Below, in pieces: positions 6,911 through 16,562 of a stretch of 64,000 bases of DNA (positions are counted from its first letter, which is position 1; every line of letters begins with the position of its first letter). The stretch is from Thalassotalea marina (GTDB taxonomy: Bacteria > Pseudomonadota > Gammaproteobacteria > Enterobacterales > Alteromonadaceae). The stretch is taken from NCBI RefSeq assembly GCF_014656435.1, contig NZ_BNCK01000002.1, forward strand, positions 179,475-243,474, given 5' to 3'. The notes under the pieces are model-generated. The model saw nothing but the letters and a program-made list of their open reading frames with translations, made no database searches and was not told the origin of the DNA. The position numbers were made by a program, and so were the translations under genes.

Positions 6911-9900
6911 ATGAATTATTATAAAAAAGGTCAAAAACAGAGCCGATTAAAAAAGGCGATATCAACTTTGTTTGTAGTAGCTGGTGCATTTGGAGGGCAT
7001 GGTAGTGCATGGGGTTTTGCTCTCCCTGTCGATCAAAATTTTGACTCAGAAACACCGTCTTTAAGAGGTTTAACTTACACTCTTGGCGACATAACATATG
7101 AACAAATTAGCCCTGTATCGCAAAGTCAGATGGCAACTCTTAGTGAATCAAGCACATTCATTATCACGCCGAATAATGGAGATCTCGGTCTGCTGTATAA
7201 TATAGACAACGCGGGCTCTATAAGTGGCCCTAATGTTGGTAGTGTCGATTATCGTTTTAAAACCGCTGATGGTTCAGAGTTTAAACTTGAATCTATGGAA
7301 GCGGATATGTCAGCAAATAATTCAGCAAATGGATATCGATTTACACTAACTATTACTGGCTACAGAGATGGCTCAAGTGTTGTAAGTGATACGATTGACT
7401 TTACCGCCTCAGATAGCGCAGGTTCTGTCACATACGCGCAGATGGCACCGGGCAATGGTGGAACACTAACGTTCAATTCGGATTGGAGTAATATCGATGA
7501 GGTGCGTTTTACGGGAGGGAATAGTTCTGAAATTCGATTATTAATGATAGATAGTCTTGATTTTTCAGCGCCAGTACCCTCAAATAATGCACCAACTATC
7601 TTAGGCACACCGACTGACATTACAGTTATAGAAGATACGAGCAGTAATGTTGATTTATCGGCTGTCACCTTAGCCGATTCAGATGGCGATAGCTTAACTG
7701 TGACTTTAACGGCAAGCGCCGGAACATTTTCTACACCAGCAGATGGCTCTGCTTTAAGTGTGACGGAAACCTTGGTTAATGCGACAACGGTTACTTTGGC
7801 TGGCACCGCTGCCAATATTAATACCTATCTCGATACTGCCTCTAATCTTAAGTATACAGGTGCAGCTAATGTTACGGGTAACGATGCCGCAACCTTAACT
7901 ATATCTGTATCAGATGGAGTAGACTCACTTGCCTCTAATCCTGTGGTAAATGTTGATATTACCTCAGTAAATGATCAACCCACTCTTGCTATCGGTAGCA
8001 ACCAATCAGTTGGCAGTGGCACTGGCAATGTTCAACAATCAGTAAACAGTTTTGCCTCAATGTCAGATGACGGTGATACAGAATCAGTTCAGGCAATTGC
8101 AGATTTTATCGTATCAGAGGCTAGCGACACTGCTAGTGTCGTTTCTGGTGTAGACATTGATAATTCAGGTACTTTAGTGTTTACCCCGGCTAATGGTGTA
8201 GAAGGTATTGCAACTATTGATGTACAAGTACAGGACGATGGCGGTACTGCAAACAGTGGTGTTGATACATCTTCAACTTCTCAATTTACAATAACTGTTG
8301 ATACTAAAGCTCCTGTAATTTCCTCAGTCTCAATTCCTGACTCAGCCCATAAGGTGGGCGATGCTGTGACTGTCACGATTAATGCAGGGGAAACAGGTTT
8401 AAGTTTGGTTAGTGGTAGTGTTAATGGCGTAAACGTTACAGGTTTTACTGATAATAACAACAACACTTATTCGGCAACCTACACCATAGTTAATGGGGGA
8501 ACCGATCTTGCTTCAAACGTAGATGTACCAGTGTCTTTTGCATTGCAAGATGCTGCGGGTAACGTAAGTGCACCCTTTACCACCGCCATTAGTCAAGCTA
8601 ATGATGCCATCTATGCCAATTTGCCGGTTATTTCTTTAAGTACTGCTGATGGTACCTTAGGTGAAGATGGTGATACCGAAGCCTTAACCGTTGCTATTTC
8701 AGGAACACTAAATAATCTGTGGCCAGCAGATATATTTGTCAATTTAGCTTATAGCGGAACGGCGACTAATGCCGTTGATTACACGCGCCCCGCGAGCATA
8801 ACGATTAGCGCTAACAATACGTCTGGAACTGCAAACTTAACCGGTATAGCCGATGATATTTTTGACGCTGCCTCTGCTGAAACGATTGTTGTTGATATCA
8901 ATACGGTGTCAGTTGGCTCCGAAAATGGCGCACAACAAGAAACTGTTAACATTACTGACGCTGAATCTGCTCCTACGGTGGCACTTTCTGTTAGCAATGC
9001 AACAATAGCTGAAAATGGTGGTACATCCAATATTACGGCGACCTTAAATCACGCTACCTATGAAGCAGTAACGGTAAATTTAAGTTATGCCGGTACTGCA
9101 ACCTCTGGCAGTGATTACAATAATACGGTGAGTTCAAGTATCACTATTTCTGGTGGTAGTACCTCAGGCAATGTGGCTACGGGTATTACCGGTATCGATG
9201 ATGCTACGGAAGAAGGTGATGAAACGATAATTATCGATATCGCCTCAGTGTCAGGTGGTAGTGCAAGTGAAGATGCAATTCAGCAACAAACTATTACTAT
9301 GCAGGATGACGACGATACAACAGCACCCTTAATTGCTAGTGTCTCTGTTCCTGCCAATGGGACTTATGCCACAAGTTCAGCTTTAAGCTTTACTGTTAAT
9401 ACGAATGAAACTGTTACCGTTAATACCACAGGTGGCACACCGAGGTTAGTGCTAGATATTGGTGGTGTGACAAAATATGCAAACTATGCCAGCGGCTCTC
9501 CTGGCACCGCCTTGGTATTTAGCTATTCAGTTGAAAGTGGCCTTGCCGATGCTGATGGTATTGCGCTGACATCGATAGAAATGAATAGCGGCACAATACG
9601 TGACGGTGCAAATAATGACCTTGACCTAACCCTTAATTCCGTTGGAACACTCAGCGGTGTATTAGTGGAAAGCGTAATGCCTATTGTTACACATGTTACA
9701 GCGACAACAGCTGATGGTAGCTATAAAGCGGGTGATGTTCTGTCTATTAATGTCGTATTTGATGATACTGTTATTGTAAATACAACATCAGGTACCCCAT
9801 ATATTGAACTGGAAACAGGCACGACAGATCGTCAAGTTGCATATGCTTCGGGTTCAGGAAGCAATACGCTTGTATTTGACTATACAGTTCAAGCAGGCGA

Positions 9901-12900
9901 TACCAGTGCTGATCTCGATTATGTAAATACAACGGCGCTATCAACTGCTGGCGGAACAATCCAAGATAATAATGGCAACTCGGCGGTTCTAACTTTAGCA
10001 ACGCCAGGTGCTGCAAATAGTTTAGGTGCAAATAAAGCGTTAGTCATAGACACCAGTGCGCCTGTTGCACCAGTTGTTACTTCACCAACTGTTGACCAAA
10101 GTACACAGCAAGCAACTTTGGCTGTTGATGGTACTCATGCTGAAAATGGTGTAACTGTGGTTTTATTAACAGATGCCAATGATGATGGTACTGCTGATAA
10201 CAGCACGGCGATTGTTAGTGCGACAGTAACAGCAGGCAACTGGAGTTTAAATGCACCATTAAATGTAGGTGTAAACAATTTTGTAATACAAGCCCGCGAT
10301 GCTGCTGGAAATACATCAAGTGATGTGAATGTTGTTAGCTTAACTCGAACTTCGCCTCCACCACCCCCACCGCCAACGAATACAGCACCAGTTATTTCAG
10401 GTACTCCACAAGCTTCTGTCACTGAAGACTCTGAATATAGCTTTACTCCTAATGCGTCAGATGTTGATAATGATCCGTTGACGTTTAGTATTTCTGGAAT
10501 GCCAACATGGGCAAGCTTTGATAGTACTACAGGCCAATTAGTAGGCACTCCAGTGAGAGAAGATTTAGGTACTACTGAAAATATTACCATCAGTGTTAGT
10601 GATGGAACTGTTTCTAGCAGCTTGCCAGCATTCTCAATTGAAGTGGTTAAAACTAGTAACATTCCAGTGATCACAACTGCAAATATGACATTGGCGGAAG
10701 ATAGCAGTAATACTATTGCTATAACGGTTTCACAAAATAAATATGCTACCTTAACTATCAGCCAACAACCTATACAAGGGACTGCTGAGCTAACAGGTAA
10801 CAATCTTAGTTATACGCCAAATGAAAACTTTAACGGCACTGATAGTTTGGTATTGGTTGCTGCAGACGGAGAACTTATTTCCGAACCAGCTACCGTGTCA
10901 ATTACGGTAACGCCGGTAAACGATGCACCTATTGCCAATGATGACAGTTTTGAATTGGTAAGCGTTAGCGATAATTTTACTGCTTTTGATGTATTAGCAA
11001 ACGATACAGATGTCGACAATGATACCTTGAGTTTGTTTCAAGTTAAGCCGGAATTAGGTGAAGCAAATATTCAAAACAACCAGTTAAACTTCCGAGCCCC
11101 ACAAGGTTTTGATGGGGTAGTAAATATTAGTTATGTCATACGTGATGCCAAAGGAGCTCAAGCAAGTGCAAATGCGGCTATAGCGGTATCTACTGCAGAT
11201 AACAACCTTACAATAGCGGCGCCAGAAGATATTACGGTAAATGCTAAAGGACTATTTACTAAAGTTGATATGGGAACGGCAGTGGCTAAAGATGGTGCAG
11301 GAAATGATCTTCCTGTAAGTGCCGACTCTCGTGGTTTCTTCTCGCCAGGCATACACAAAGTCGTGTGGTCTGCTGAACTAGAAAACGAAAAAATCTCAGC
11401 GACACAAACAGTGAATGTAGTGCCTTTGGTTAGCTTAAGTAAGAATCAAACGTCAACGGAAGGTTCACAAGTGAACTTCAAAGTTATATTAAATGGAAAT
11501 CCGGTTAATTACCCAGTTACTGTGCCATTTACCGTAGCAGGCACGGCTGCCATAGATGGCTCAGATCACGATCTAATTGATAATGAAGTAACTTTTGAAA
11601 AAAATGAATTAGAGAAGTCAGTGACATTTAATTTGGTTGATGATGGTACAGGCGAAGGAAATGAAACTGTTATCGTTACATTAGGTGAACCAACAAACGC
11701 TGTTTTAGGCAATAAAACTTCGCATACTTTAACGATTGCCGAAGATAACATTGCTCCTAGTGTCACATTAACAGCGAGCCAAAATGGCATGCAAACCCGC
11801 ATAATTAATCAAAGTGAAGGTTTAGTCACAATCACTGCTCATGTTACCGACCCTAATGTAGCTGATTTTCATAGCTATGACTGGTCAAAAAGTGATAATG
11901 CAATTTTAACAAGTGGCAACGATGAAAGCAGCTTTACTATTGACCCTGCGGCTTTAACTCCAGGATTTTACAAAGTTCGAATTGAAGTTAGTGATGGTGA
12001 TAAACAAGGTAAAGATCGTTTAAAACTGCGCATTGAGGAATCTTTACCTGTACTAAATGAAACAGATAGTGACGGTGATGGCATCAATGATAATGATGAA
12101 GGGCATGGCGACACGGATGGTGATGGAATTCCAGACTTTCTAGATTCAATAAACTTGAGGCCAAATGTCGTACAAGAGCGTAAAACACAAGATACAGCCT
12201 TCCTTATGGAAACTGAGCCTGGTTTGGTGTTAACGCTTGGGGAAGTCGCCTTTAGAAGTAGTACAAGTCAGACTGAAGTAACTTTCGACGATGTAAATAC
12301 ACATGGAAATAATGGCACAGGTGCTGAATCAGATAACACACATCAGTACAGTAATGGACTTTTTGACTTCAATGTAGAAGAGCTTCCTGTTGCTGGGCAG
12401 TCAGTTACTATTGTGGTTGCACAGTTTGCACCAATTCCAGCTAGCGCTGTTTATCGTAAATTGATGGCTAGTGGCTGGCAGAACTTTGTTTTGGATGAAA
12501 ACAATATGGTTGCATCAGCTCCTGGAGCGGAAGGTTTCTGTCCACCTCCTGGTGACGCTGCATATATTAGCGGTTTAACAGAGGGGCATTGGTGTGTTCA
12601 ATTGACGATTCAAGATGGTGGGCCAAATGACGCAGACGGCGAAGTGAATCAAGCCATTGATGACCCAGGTGGTGTTGCGGTTGAGAAAACTGGCAATCAA
12701 GTGCCTGTTGCTAATGATGACGAAGCAGAGACTCTTCGAACAGGAGCCTTGTATATAGATGTGTTAGCTAATGATACTGATGCTGATGATGATGAGTTGA
12801 CCATTACCAGCGCGTCAGCAGATATTGGCGAGGTGACTATCGAAGATGATCAGCTTTATTACGTTGCCTTGCAAGGTCACTTTGGTCAAGCACATATCAC

Positions 12901-13381
12901 ATATGGTATTAGTGATGGTAAAGGTGGCTCAGCGAGTGCTGAAGTTGTTGTGAATGTTTTACCTAACAGGGTGCCAGTAACAACAAACGATAGCGCTGAA
13001 ACTGATAATCAAACGTCAATAAAAATCGATGTGTTGGCAAATGATACTGACGCTGATGGTGATGCTTTAACTGTCATTTCAGCGAGCGCTGAACATGGAG
13101 AAGTGACTATTAATAGTGATAGTACACTTAACTATAAACCAGCTAGCAGCTTTGAAGGTACCGATACTTTGGTTTATACCGTAAGTGATAGTTTTGGTGG
13201 CACTGCTCAAGGTACGGTGGCTATTAAAGTAAAAGCAAATGAAACAAAAATTGTGAAAAGTAAAGGCTCATCGGGTGGTAGCTTCTCATTATTTACATTG
13301 GTGGTTTTATTGCTGGCAAGCTTACGGTGTTTAACCTTGTTTAATAGCAGGAAGCTTAATAGCAATAAAACTAAATGGTGA
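6911..13381 (+). CDS. Giant multi-domain surface protein with GlyGly-CTERM
   Basis: 2,156 residues from ATG 6911, which has GGGA six bases upstream; an in-frame TTG lies 12 bp earlier. Signal peptide about 1-37. Cadherin/Ig-like modules from about 224, Calx-beta-type repeats near 572, 687 and 1507, and two related repeats near 805 and 922. A polyproline linker (seven P) is at about 1150, and further cadherin-like modules follow. An Asp-rich thrombospondin-3-like Ca site (DSDGDGIND...DTDGDGIPD) is near 1720-1742, a choice-of-anchor-U-like domain at about 1770-1920, and two tandem VLANDTDAD modules at 1930-2110. The C-terminus is SSGGS, a hydrophobic helix and a basic tail, i.e. a GlyGly-CTERM signal processed by rhombosortase. 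Probably a Ca-dependent adhesin or scaffold. It separates ffh from rpsP. Confidence 0.85.
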   Translation: MNYYKKGQKQSRLKKAISTLFVVAGAFGGHGSAWGFALPVDQNFDSETPSLRGLTYTLGDITYEQISPVSQSQMATLSESSTFIITPNNGDLGLLYNIDNAGSISGPNVGSVDYRFKTADGSEFKLESMEADMSANNSANGYRFTLTITGYRDGSSVVSDTIDFTASDSAGSVTYAQMAPGNGGTLTFNSDWSNIDEVRFTGGNSSEIRLLMIDSLDFSAPVPSNNAPTILGTPTDITVIEDTSSNVDLSAVTLADSDGDSLTVTLTASAGTFSTPADGSALSVTETLVNATTVTLAGTAANINTYLDTASNLKYTGAANVTGNDAATLTISVSDGVDSLASNPVVNVDITSVNDQPTLAIGSNQSVGSGTGNVQQSVNSFASMSDDGDTESVQAIADFIVSEASDTASVVSGVDIDNSGTLVFTPANGVEGIATIDVQVQDDGGTANSGVDTSSTSQFTITVDTKAPVISSVSIPDSAHKVGDAVTVTINAGETGLSLVSGSVNGVNVTGFTDNNNNTYSATYTIVNGGTDLASNVDVPVSFALQDAAGNVSAPFTTAISQANDAIYANLPVISLSTADGTLGEDGDTEALTVAISGTLNNLWPADIFVNLAYSGTATNAVDYTRPASITISANNTSGTANLTGIADDIFDAASAETIVVDINTVSVGSENGAQQETVNITDAESAPTVALSVSNATIAENGGTSNITATLNHATYEAVTVNLSYAGTATSGSDYNNTVSSSITISGGSTSGNVATGITGIDDATEEGDETIIIDIASVSGGSASEDAIQQQTITMQDDDDTTAPLIASVSVPANGTYATSSALSFTVNTNETVTVNTTGGTPRLVLDIGGVTKYANYASGSPGTALVFSYSVESGLADADGIALTSIEMNSGTIRDGANNDLDLTLNSVGTLSGVLVESVMPIVTHVTATTADGSYKAGDVLSINVVFDDTVIVNTTSGTPYIELETGTTDRQVAYASGSGSNTLVFDYTVQAGDTSADLDYVNTTALSTAGGTIQDNNGNSAVLTLATPGAANSLGANKALVIDTSAPVAPVVTSPTVDQSTQQATLAVDGTHAENGVTVVLLTDANDDGTADNSTAIVSATVTAGNWSLNAPLNVGVNNFVIQARDAAGNTSSDVNVVSLTRTSPPPPPPPTNTAPVISGTPQASVTEDSEYSFTPNASDVDNDPLTFSISGMPTWASFDSTTGQLVGTPVREDLGTTENITISVSDGTVSSSLPAFSIEVVKTSNIPVITTANMTLAEDSSNTIAITVSQNKYATLTISQQPIQGTAELTGNNLSYTPNENFNGTDSLVLVAADGELISEPATVSITVTPVNDAPIANDDSFELVSVSDNFTAFDVLANDTDVDNDTLSLFQVKPELGEANIQNNQLNFRAPQGFDGVVNISYVIRDAKGAQASANAAIAVSTADNNLTIAAPEDITVNAKGLFTKVDMGTAVAKDGAGNDLPVSADSRGFFSPGIHKVVWSAELENEKISATQTVNVVPLVSLSKNQTSTEGSQVNFKVILNGNPVNYPVTVPFTVAGTAAIDGSDHDLIDNEVTFEKNELEKSVTFNLVDDGTGEGNETVIVTLGEPTNAVLGNKTSHTLTIAEDNIAPSVTLTASQNGMQTRIINQSEGLVTITAHVTDPNVADFHSYDWSKSDNAILTSGNDESSFTIDPAALTPGFYKVRIEVSDGDKQGKDRLKLRIEESLPVLNETDSDGDGINDNDEGHGDTDGDGIPDFLDSINLRPNVVQERKTQDTAFLMETEPGLVLTLGEVAFRSSTSQTEVTFDDVNTHGNNGTGAESDNTHQYSNGLFDFNVEELPVAGQSVTIVVAQFAPIPASAVYRKLMASGWQNFVLDENNMVASAPGAEGFCPPPGDAAYISGLTEGHWCVQLTIQDGGPNDADGEVNQAIDDPGGVAVEKTGNQVPVANDDEAETLRTGALYIDVLANDTDADDDELTITSASADIGEVTIEDDQLYYVALQGHFGQAHITYGISDGKGGSASAEVVVNVLPNRVPVTTNDSAETDNQTSIKIDVLANDTDADGDALTVISASAEHGEVTINSDSTLNYKPASSFEGTDTLVYTVSDSFGGTAQGTVAIKVKANETKIVKSKGSSGGSFSLFTLVVLLLASLRCLTLFNSRKLNSNKTKW

Positions 13382-13448
13382 AAAATGCGGTGATGCTGTT
13401 CAATGGAGTGAAAAGTTTACCGCAAAACAATCGCGAATATTGATTATC

Positions 13449-13482
13449 AAAGGCAGTATTTTATACTGCCTTTGTTGTTTTT
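13449..13482 (+). terminator. Intrinsic terminator after the giant surface protein
   Basis: AAAGGCAGTA/TACTGCCTTT stem followed by TGTTGTTTTT. Confidence 0.8.
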
Positions 13483-13554
13483 AAGTTGCCCTCATTGATG
13501 GCATACCTTTGTTTAATTAGACTTTAAGCTCTCAAAGCAAAATTTGCTATAAAC

Positions 13555-13582
13555 TTGCAATTTGGCTAAAAAAGCGTAGAAT
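13555..13582 (+). promoter_or_regulatory. Candidate rpsP operon promoter
   Basis: TTGCAA (13555-13560), 16-bp spacer, TAGAAT (13577-13582). Good agreement with sigma-70 elements, about 75 bp before the rpsP start. Confidence 0.6.
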
Positions 13583-13594
13583 ACGCGAGCTTTT

Positions 13595-13612
13595 CTGTCA
13601 CCTCGGTGACGG
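13595..13612 (+). promoter_or_regulatory. Hairpin in the rpsP leader
   Basis: GTCACC-TC-GGTGAC is a perfect 6-bp stem extended by flanking pairs. It lies just after the predicted transcription start and ends 46 bp before the rpsP ATG. There is no T-run, so it is not a terminator. It may stabilise the transcript 5' end or serve translational control; neither is shown. Confidence 0.45.
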
Positions 13613-13658
13613 AAGTGTCTGGAAATTCGTTTTAACATTAAATTATATAGAGGACGAT

Positions 13659-13907
13659 ATGGTTACCATTCGTTTAGCTCGTGGCGGCGCAAAAAAGCGT
13701 CCATTCTATCAGGTAGTTGTTGCAGACAGCCGTAACTCTCGCGATGGTCGTTTCATCGAGAAAGTAGGTTTCTTCAACCCAACAGCACAAGGTCAAGCGG
13801 AAAAATTACGTTTAGACCTAGATCGTATCAACCACTGGGTTGGTCAAGGTGCTGGTATATCTGATCGTGTGGCAAAGCTTGTTAAAGACGCGCAAGCTGC
13901 TGCTTAA
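13659..13907 (+). CDS. rpsP: 30S ribosomal protein S16
   Basis: 82 residues, standard length. The N-terminus [41 protein letters not shown] is the family signature in full. GAGGA lies upstream. First gene of the conserved rpsP-rimM-trmD-rplS operon, all four on the + strand with short gaps. Confidence 0.98.
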   Translation: MVTIRLARGGAKKRPFYQVVVADSRNSRDGRFIEKVGFFNPTAQGQAEKLRLDLDRINHWVGQGAGISDRVAKLVKDAQAAA

Positions 13908-13928
13908 TTAGATTATTGGTTGTAGATC

Positions 13929-14459
13929 ATGACAGAAGAGAATTCACAAATCATCGTTGGCAAAGTGGGCGCTGTTTACGGAGTCAAAGGTTGGTTAAAA
14001 ATACATTCTTTTACTGAAGATCAAGAAGCAATCCTCGACTATTTTCCTTGGTCGCTAAAATTAGGAAATAAAACACAATCAGTCGAAGTGACTGACTGGC
14101 GACGACACAATAAAGGTTTAGTGGTTAAAATCGACAATATTGACGATCGTGACGCGGCTCAAAGCTTAGTTCATTCAGAAATATTTGTTGATAAAAACAC
14201 CTTGCCTGAGTTGCCAGAAGGTGAGTTTTATTGGCGTGACTTAATTGGCATGTCAGTGGTCACTGATAAAGGTTACGACTTAGGGCAAGTTTCTGATTTA
14301 TTAGAAACAGGTTCTAACGATGTATTGGTTGTAAAAGCAAACCGTAATGATGGCTTTGGTAAGAAAGAAAGGTTAATCCCTTATATTGAAGACCAAGTAA
14401 TTATGTCGGTAAGCACTGAAACTAAACAAATTTGTGTTGACTGGGACCCAGGTTTTTAA
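13929..14459 (+). CDS. rimM: Ribosome maturation factor RimM
   Basis: 176 residues. RimM N domain (IIVGKVGAVYGVKGWLKIHSF at the start) and C-terminal PRC-barrel (EFYWRDLIGMSV...GQVSDLLETGSNDVLVV). It binds S19 in the 30S head and assists 16S rRNA processing. 21 bp after rpsP and 3 bp before trmD, so translational coupling is likely. Confidence 0.97.
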   Translation: MTEENSQIIVGKVGAVYGVKGWLKIHSFTEDQEAILDYFPWSLKLGNKTQSVEVTDWRRHNKGLVVKIDNIDDRDAAQSLVHSEIFVDKNTLPELPEGEFYWRDLIGMSVVTDKGYDLGQVSDLLETGSNDVLVVKANRNDGFGKKERLIPYIEDQVIMSVSTETKQICVDWDPGF

Positions 14460-14462
14460 CTC

Positions 14463-15239
14463 GTGAGTAACAGCAAATTATGGATTGGGGTAATTAGCCT
14501 TTTTCCAGAAATGTTTGATGCAATAACCGAGTATGGGGTGACAGGCCGAGCGATACGTAACGGGTTGATTGAATTTCACAAGTGGAATCCAAGAGACTTT
14601 ACCCATGATAAACATCGCACAGTAGACGACCGACCGTATGGCGGTGGACCTGGCATGTTAATGATGGTGCAACCGTTGCGCGATGCTATTGATGCTGCTA
14701 AAAATGCAGCTCAACAAGCAGGTAAAAGCGCTAAGGTCATTTATTTGTCGCCACAGGGGCGTAGACTGAACCAAACTGGTGTTAGTGAATTAGCACAACA
14801 TGACTGCCTGATTTTTATTGCAGGTCGTTATGAAGGCATAGACGAGCGATTAATTCTCTCTCATGTAGATGAAGAATGGTCGGTCGGCGATTATGTACTC
14901 AGTGGCGGTGAATTACCTGCCATGAACATGATCGATGCCATAGCACGCTTTGTGCCGGGTGTTTTGGGGCATGAGCAATCTGCAGAACAAGATTCGTTTT
15001 CAGATGGCTTATTAGATTGTCCTCATTATACAAGGCCAGAAGTACTAGACGGTAAGTCAGTACCTAAAGTGTTGTTAAGTGGTAATCACGAACATATTAG
15101 ACAGTGGCGTCAGTTCCAATCGCTAGAAAGAACATGGCACCGTCGACCAGAACTATTAACTGACCTAGCTCTGACGGCTGAGCAGGAAAAAATGCTTGAA
15201 CAAATCAAGCAATTGCCTGAAACAGACCGTGAACCCTAG
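14463..15239 (+). CDS. trmD: tRNA (guanine-N1)-methyltransferase
   Basis: 258 residues with a GTG start three bases after the rimM stop. SPOUT-fold signatures are present: [10 protein letters not shown] near the N-terminus, [13 protein letters not shown], and the trefoil-knot AdoMet loop [14 protein letters not shown]. It methylates G37 of tRNAs reading CNN codons and prevents +1 frameshifting. Length and motifs are normal. Confidence 0.97.
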   Translation: MSNSKLWIGVISLFPEMFDAITEYGVTGRAIRNGLIEFHKWNPRDFTHDKHRTVDDRPYGGGPGMLMMVQPLRDAIDAAKNAAQQAGKSAKVIYLSPQGRRLNQTGVSELAQHDCLIFIAGRYEGIDERLILSHVDEEWSVGDYVLSGGELPAMNMIDAIARFVPGVLGHEQSAEQDSFSDGLLDCPHYTRPEVLDGKSVPKVLLSGNHEHIRQWRQFQSLERTWHRRPELLTDLALTAEQEKMLEQIKQLPETDREP

Positions 15240-15255
15240 GATAAAGGTAAATATT

Positions 15256-15609
15256 ATGAGTAACATCATTAAACAGCTCGAACAAGAGCAAATGAAACAA
15301 GACTTACCATCATTCGCACCGGGTGATACAGTAGTTGTTCAAGTAAAAGTTAAAGAAGGTGATAAAGAGCGTCTTCAGGCATATGAAGGCGTAGTTATCG
15401 CTATTAAAAACCGCGGCTTACATTCAGCATTCACCGTACGTAAAATTTCTAGCGGTGTTGGTGTTGAGCGTGTATTCCAGACACACAGCCCGTTAATCGA
15501 CTCTATTGAAGTTAAACGTCGCGGTGATGTTCGTCAATCTAAGCTTTACTACTTACGTGAGCGTTCAGGTCGTTCTGCACGTATCAAAGAGAAGTTGGCT
15601 AAGAAGTAA
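15256..15609 (+). CDS. rplS: 50S ribosomal protein L19
   Basis: 117 residues from ATG 15256, which has AAAGG upstream. A longer in-frame start at 15196 would overlap trmD and is rejected because family members begin MSNIIKQLE. The conserved core [20 protein letters not shown] and [16 protein letters not shown] are present. It lies at the 30S/50S interface. Last gene of the operon. Confidence 0.97.
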   Translation: MSNIIKQLEQEQMKQDLPSFAPGDTVVVQVKVKEGDKERLQAYEGVVIAIKNRGLHSAFTVRKISSGVGVERVFQTHSPLIDSIEVKRRGDVRQSKLYYLRERSGRSARIKEKLAKK

Positions 15610-15651
15610 TTTTCGCTTAAGTGAAAATATACTCAGTTTGACTGAATCAAG

Positions 15652-15685
15652 AAAAACCCGCTTGTTAAGACAAGCGGGATTTTTG
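15652..15685 (+). terminator. Intrinsic terminator of the rpsP-rplS operon
   Basis: AAAAACCCGCTTGT/ACAAGCGGGATTTTT hairpin, 43 bp after the rplS stop. It also marks the left edge of the murein island. Confidence 0.92.
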
Positions 15686-15723
15686 TATCTAGCTTTGAAT
15701 AGATTGGTTTCTTACGCTTAATT

Positions 15724-16551
15724 TCAATTGGCATTATTGTTTTGTTCTAGCAAAGCAAAGGTAAAATCGACCATTTTCATTTGAACGTCTAAGTGATCTT
15801 CACCAAAACCGTCTGTTATACGTTCTGCTTCAACGTTGATATATCGATATCCTTTCATTTCGGCATAAACAGAAAGTGAACCATCGTCTTCTTCTGGTAT
15901 ATGTGCTACTTCAGGGTTTTGTAACACGGCGTTCCAGCCAGATGATTTCATCTGATTAAAGTCAGCCGTATTGGTGACAAAATATAAGTCGTCTTCGTCA
16001 TACTGCCCTTTGGCCACATCAATTAAGTATTGTGCACCAGCAGTTAATTTTGATTGATAACGAATGATAGATACATTGCCAATACCGTGTTTATTGTCAC
16101 CTGTATAGCCATTGCTATTGTTATGCACCGCAACTATTGTGTTTGGCGGCTCTTTACCACTTAATGTCTCAAGCACAAACTCACTGAGTTGTTTGGCTCG
16201 TTGCTCCGCTTTGGCTACCAATGTTGGCTGTTTAGCAATATTGGGGTTTAATTTTGCAATGGTGGCAAACCTGCCGATCTCGGTAAATATTCTATTAGGA
16301 TCAACCACAACTTTTTTGTTGTCTATTTCCAAGGTGATCAGGCGCTCACCATTTTGTCTAAGCACCACAAATACACCACCTTTAGCAATTATTTGCTCGG
16401 CAACGTATTGGTTGGCAACATTTTCATTTTCATGAGGAGCAAAAAAGGCCCAATCTTTGGCGTCGTTATTACTCCCTACAACTTCTAGGTAAATATCTGA
16501 TTGTTGGGGAAAGGTTAATGCGCTAGAGAGAGCAAAAAGTAAATTGTGCAT
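15724..16551 (-). CDS. M14-like zinc hydrolase, unassigned
   Basis: 275 residues; I do not recognise a named family. The order of motifs suggests the M14/aspartoacylase zinc fold: HENE at 40-43 (HxxE), DPNRIF at 84-89 (compare DxNRxFP), a later His in AVHNN at 143, and an acidic NVEAE near 239-243 that could supply the catalytic Glu. The start ATG at 16551 is 11 bp after the LD-carboxypeptidase stop, so the two are almost certainly co-expressed. It lacks a clear signal peptide (MHNLLFALSSALTF is only weakly hydrophobic). The context suggests an amidase or carboxypeptidase acting on murein peptides or N-acylated amino acids. Zinc and substrate are inferred only. Confidence 0.6.
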   Translation of the reverse strand: MHNLLFALSSALTFPQQSDIYLEVVGSNNDAKDWAFFAPHENENVANQYVAEQIIAKGGVFVVLRQNGERLITLEIDNKKVVVDPNRIFTEIGRFATIAKLNPNIAKQPTLVAKAEQRAKQLSEFVLETLSGKEPPNTIVAVHNNSNGYTGDNKHGIGNVSIIRYQSKLTAGAQYLIDVAKGQYDEDDLYFVTNTADFNQMKSSGWNAVLQNPEVAHIPEEDDGSLSVYAEMKGYRYINVEAERITDGFGEDHLDVQMKMVDFTFALLEQNNNAN

Positions 16552-16562
16552 ATCAATCTCAT

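Noticed and set aside
7360-11802. Minus-strand ORFs of 60 to 220 codons opposite the giant surface protein
   Set aside because: They are shadows of a repetitive Thr/Ser/Val-rich coding sequence, with low-complexity products and no domains or ribosome-binding sites.
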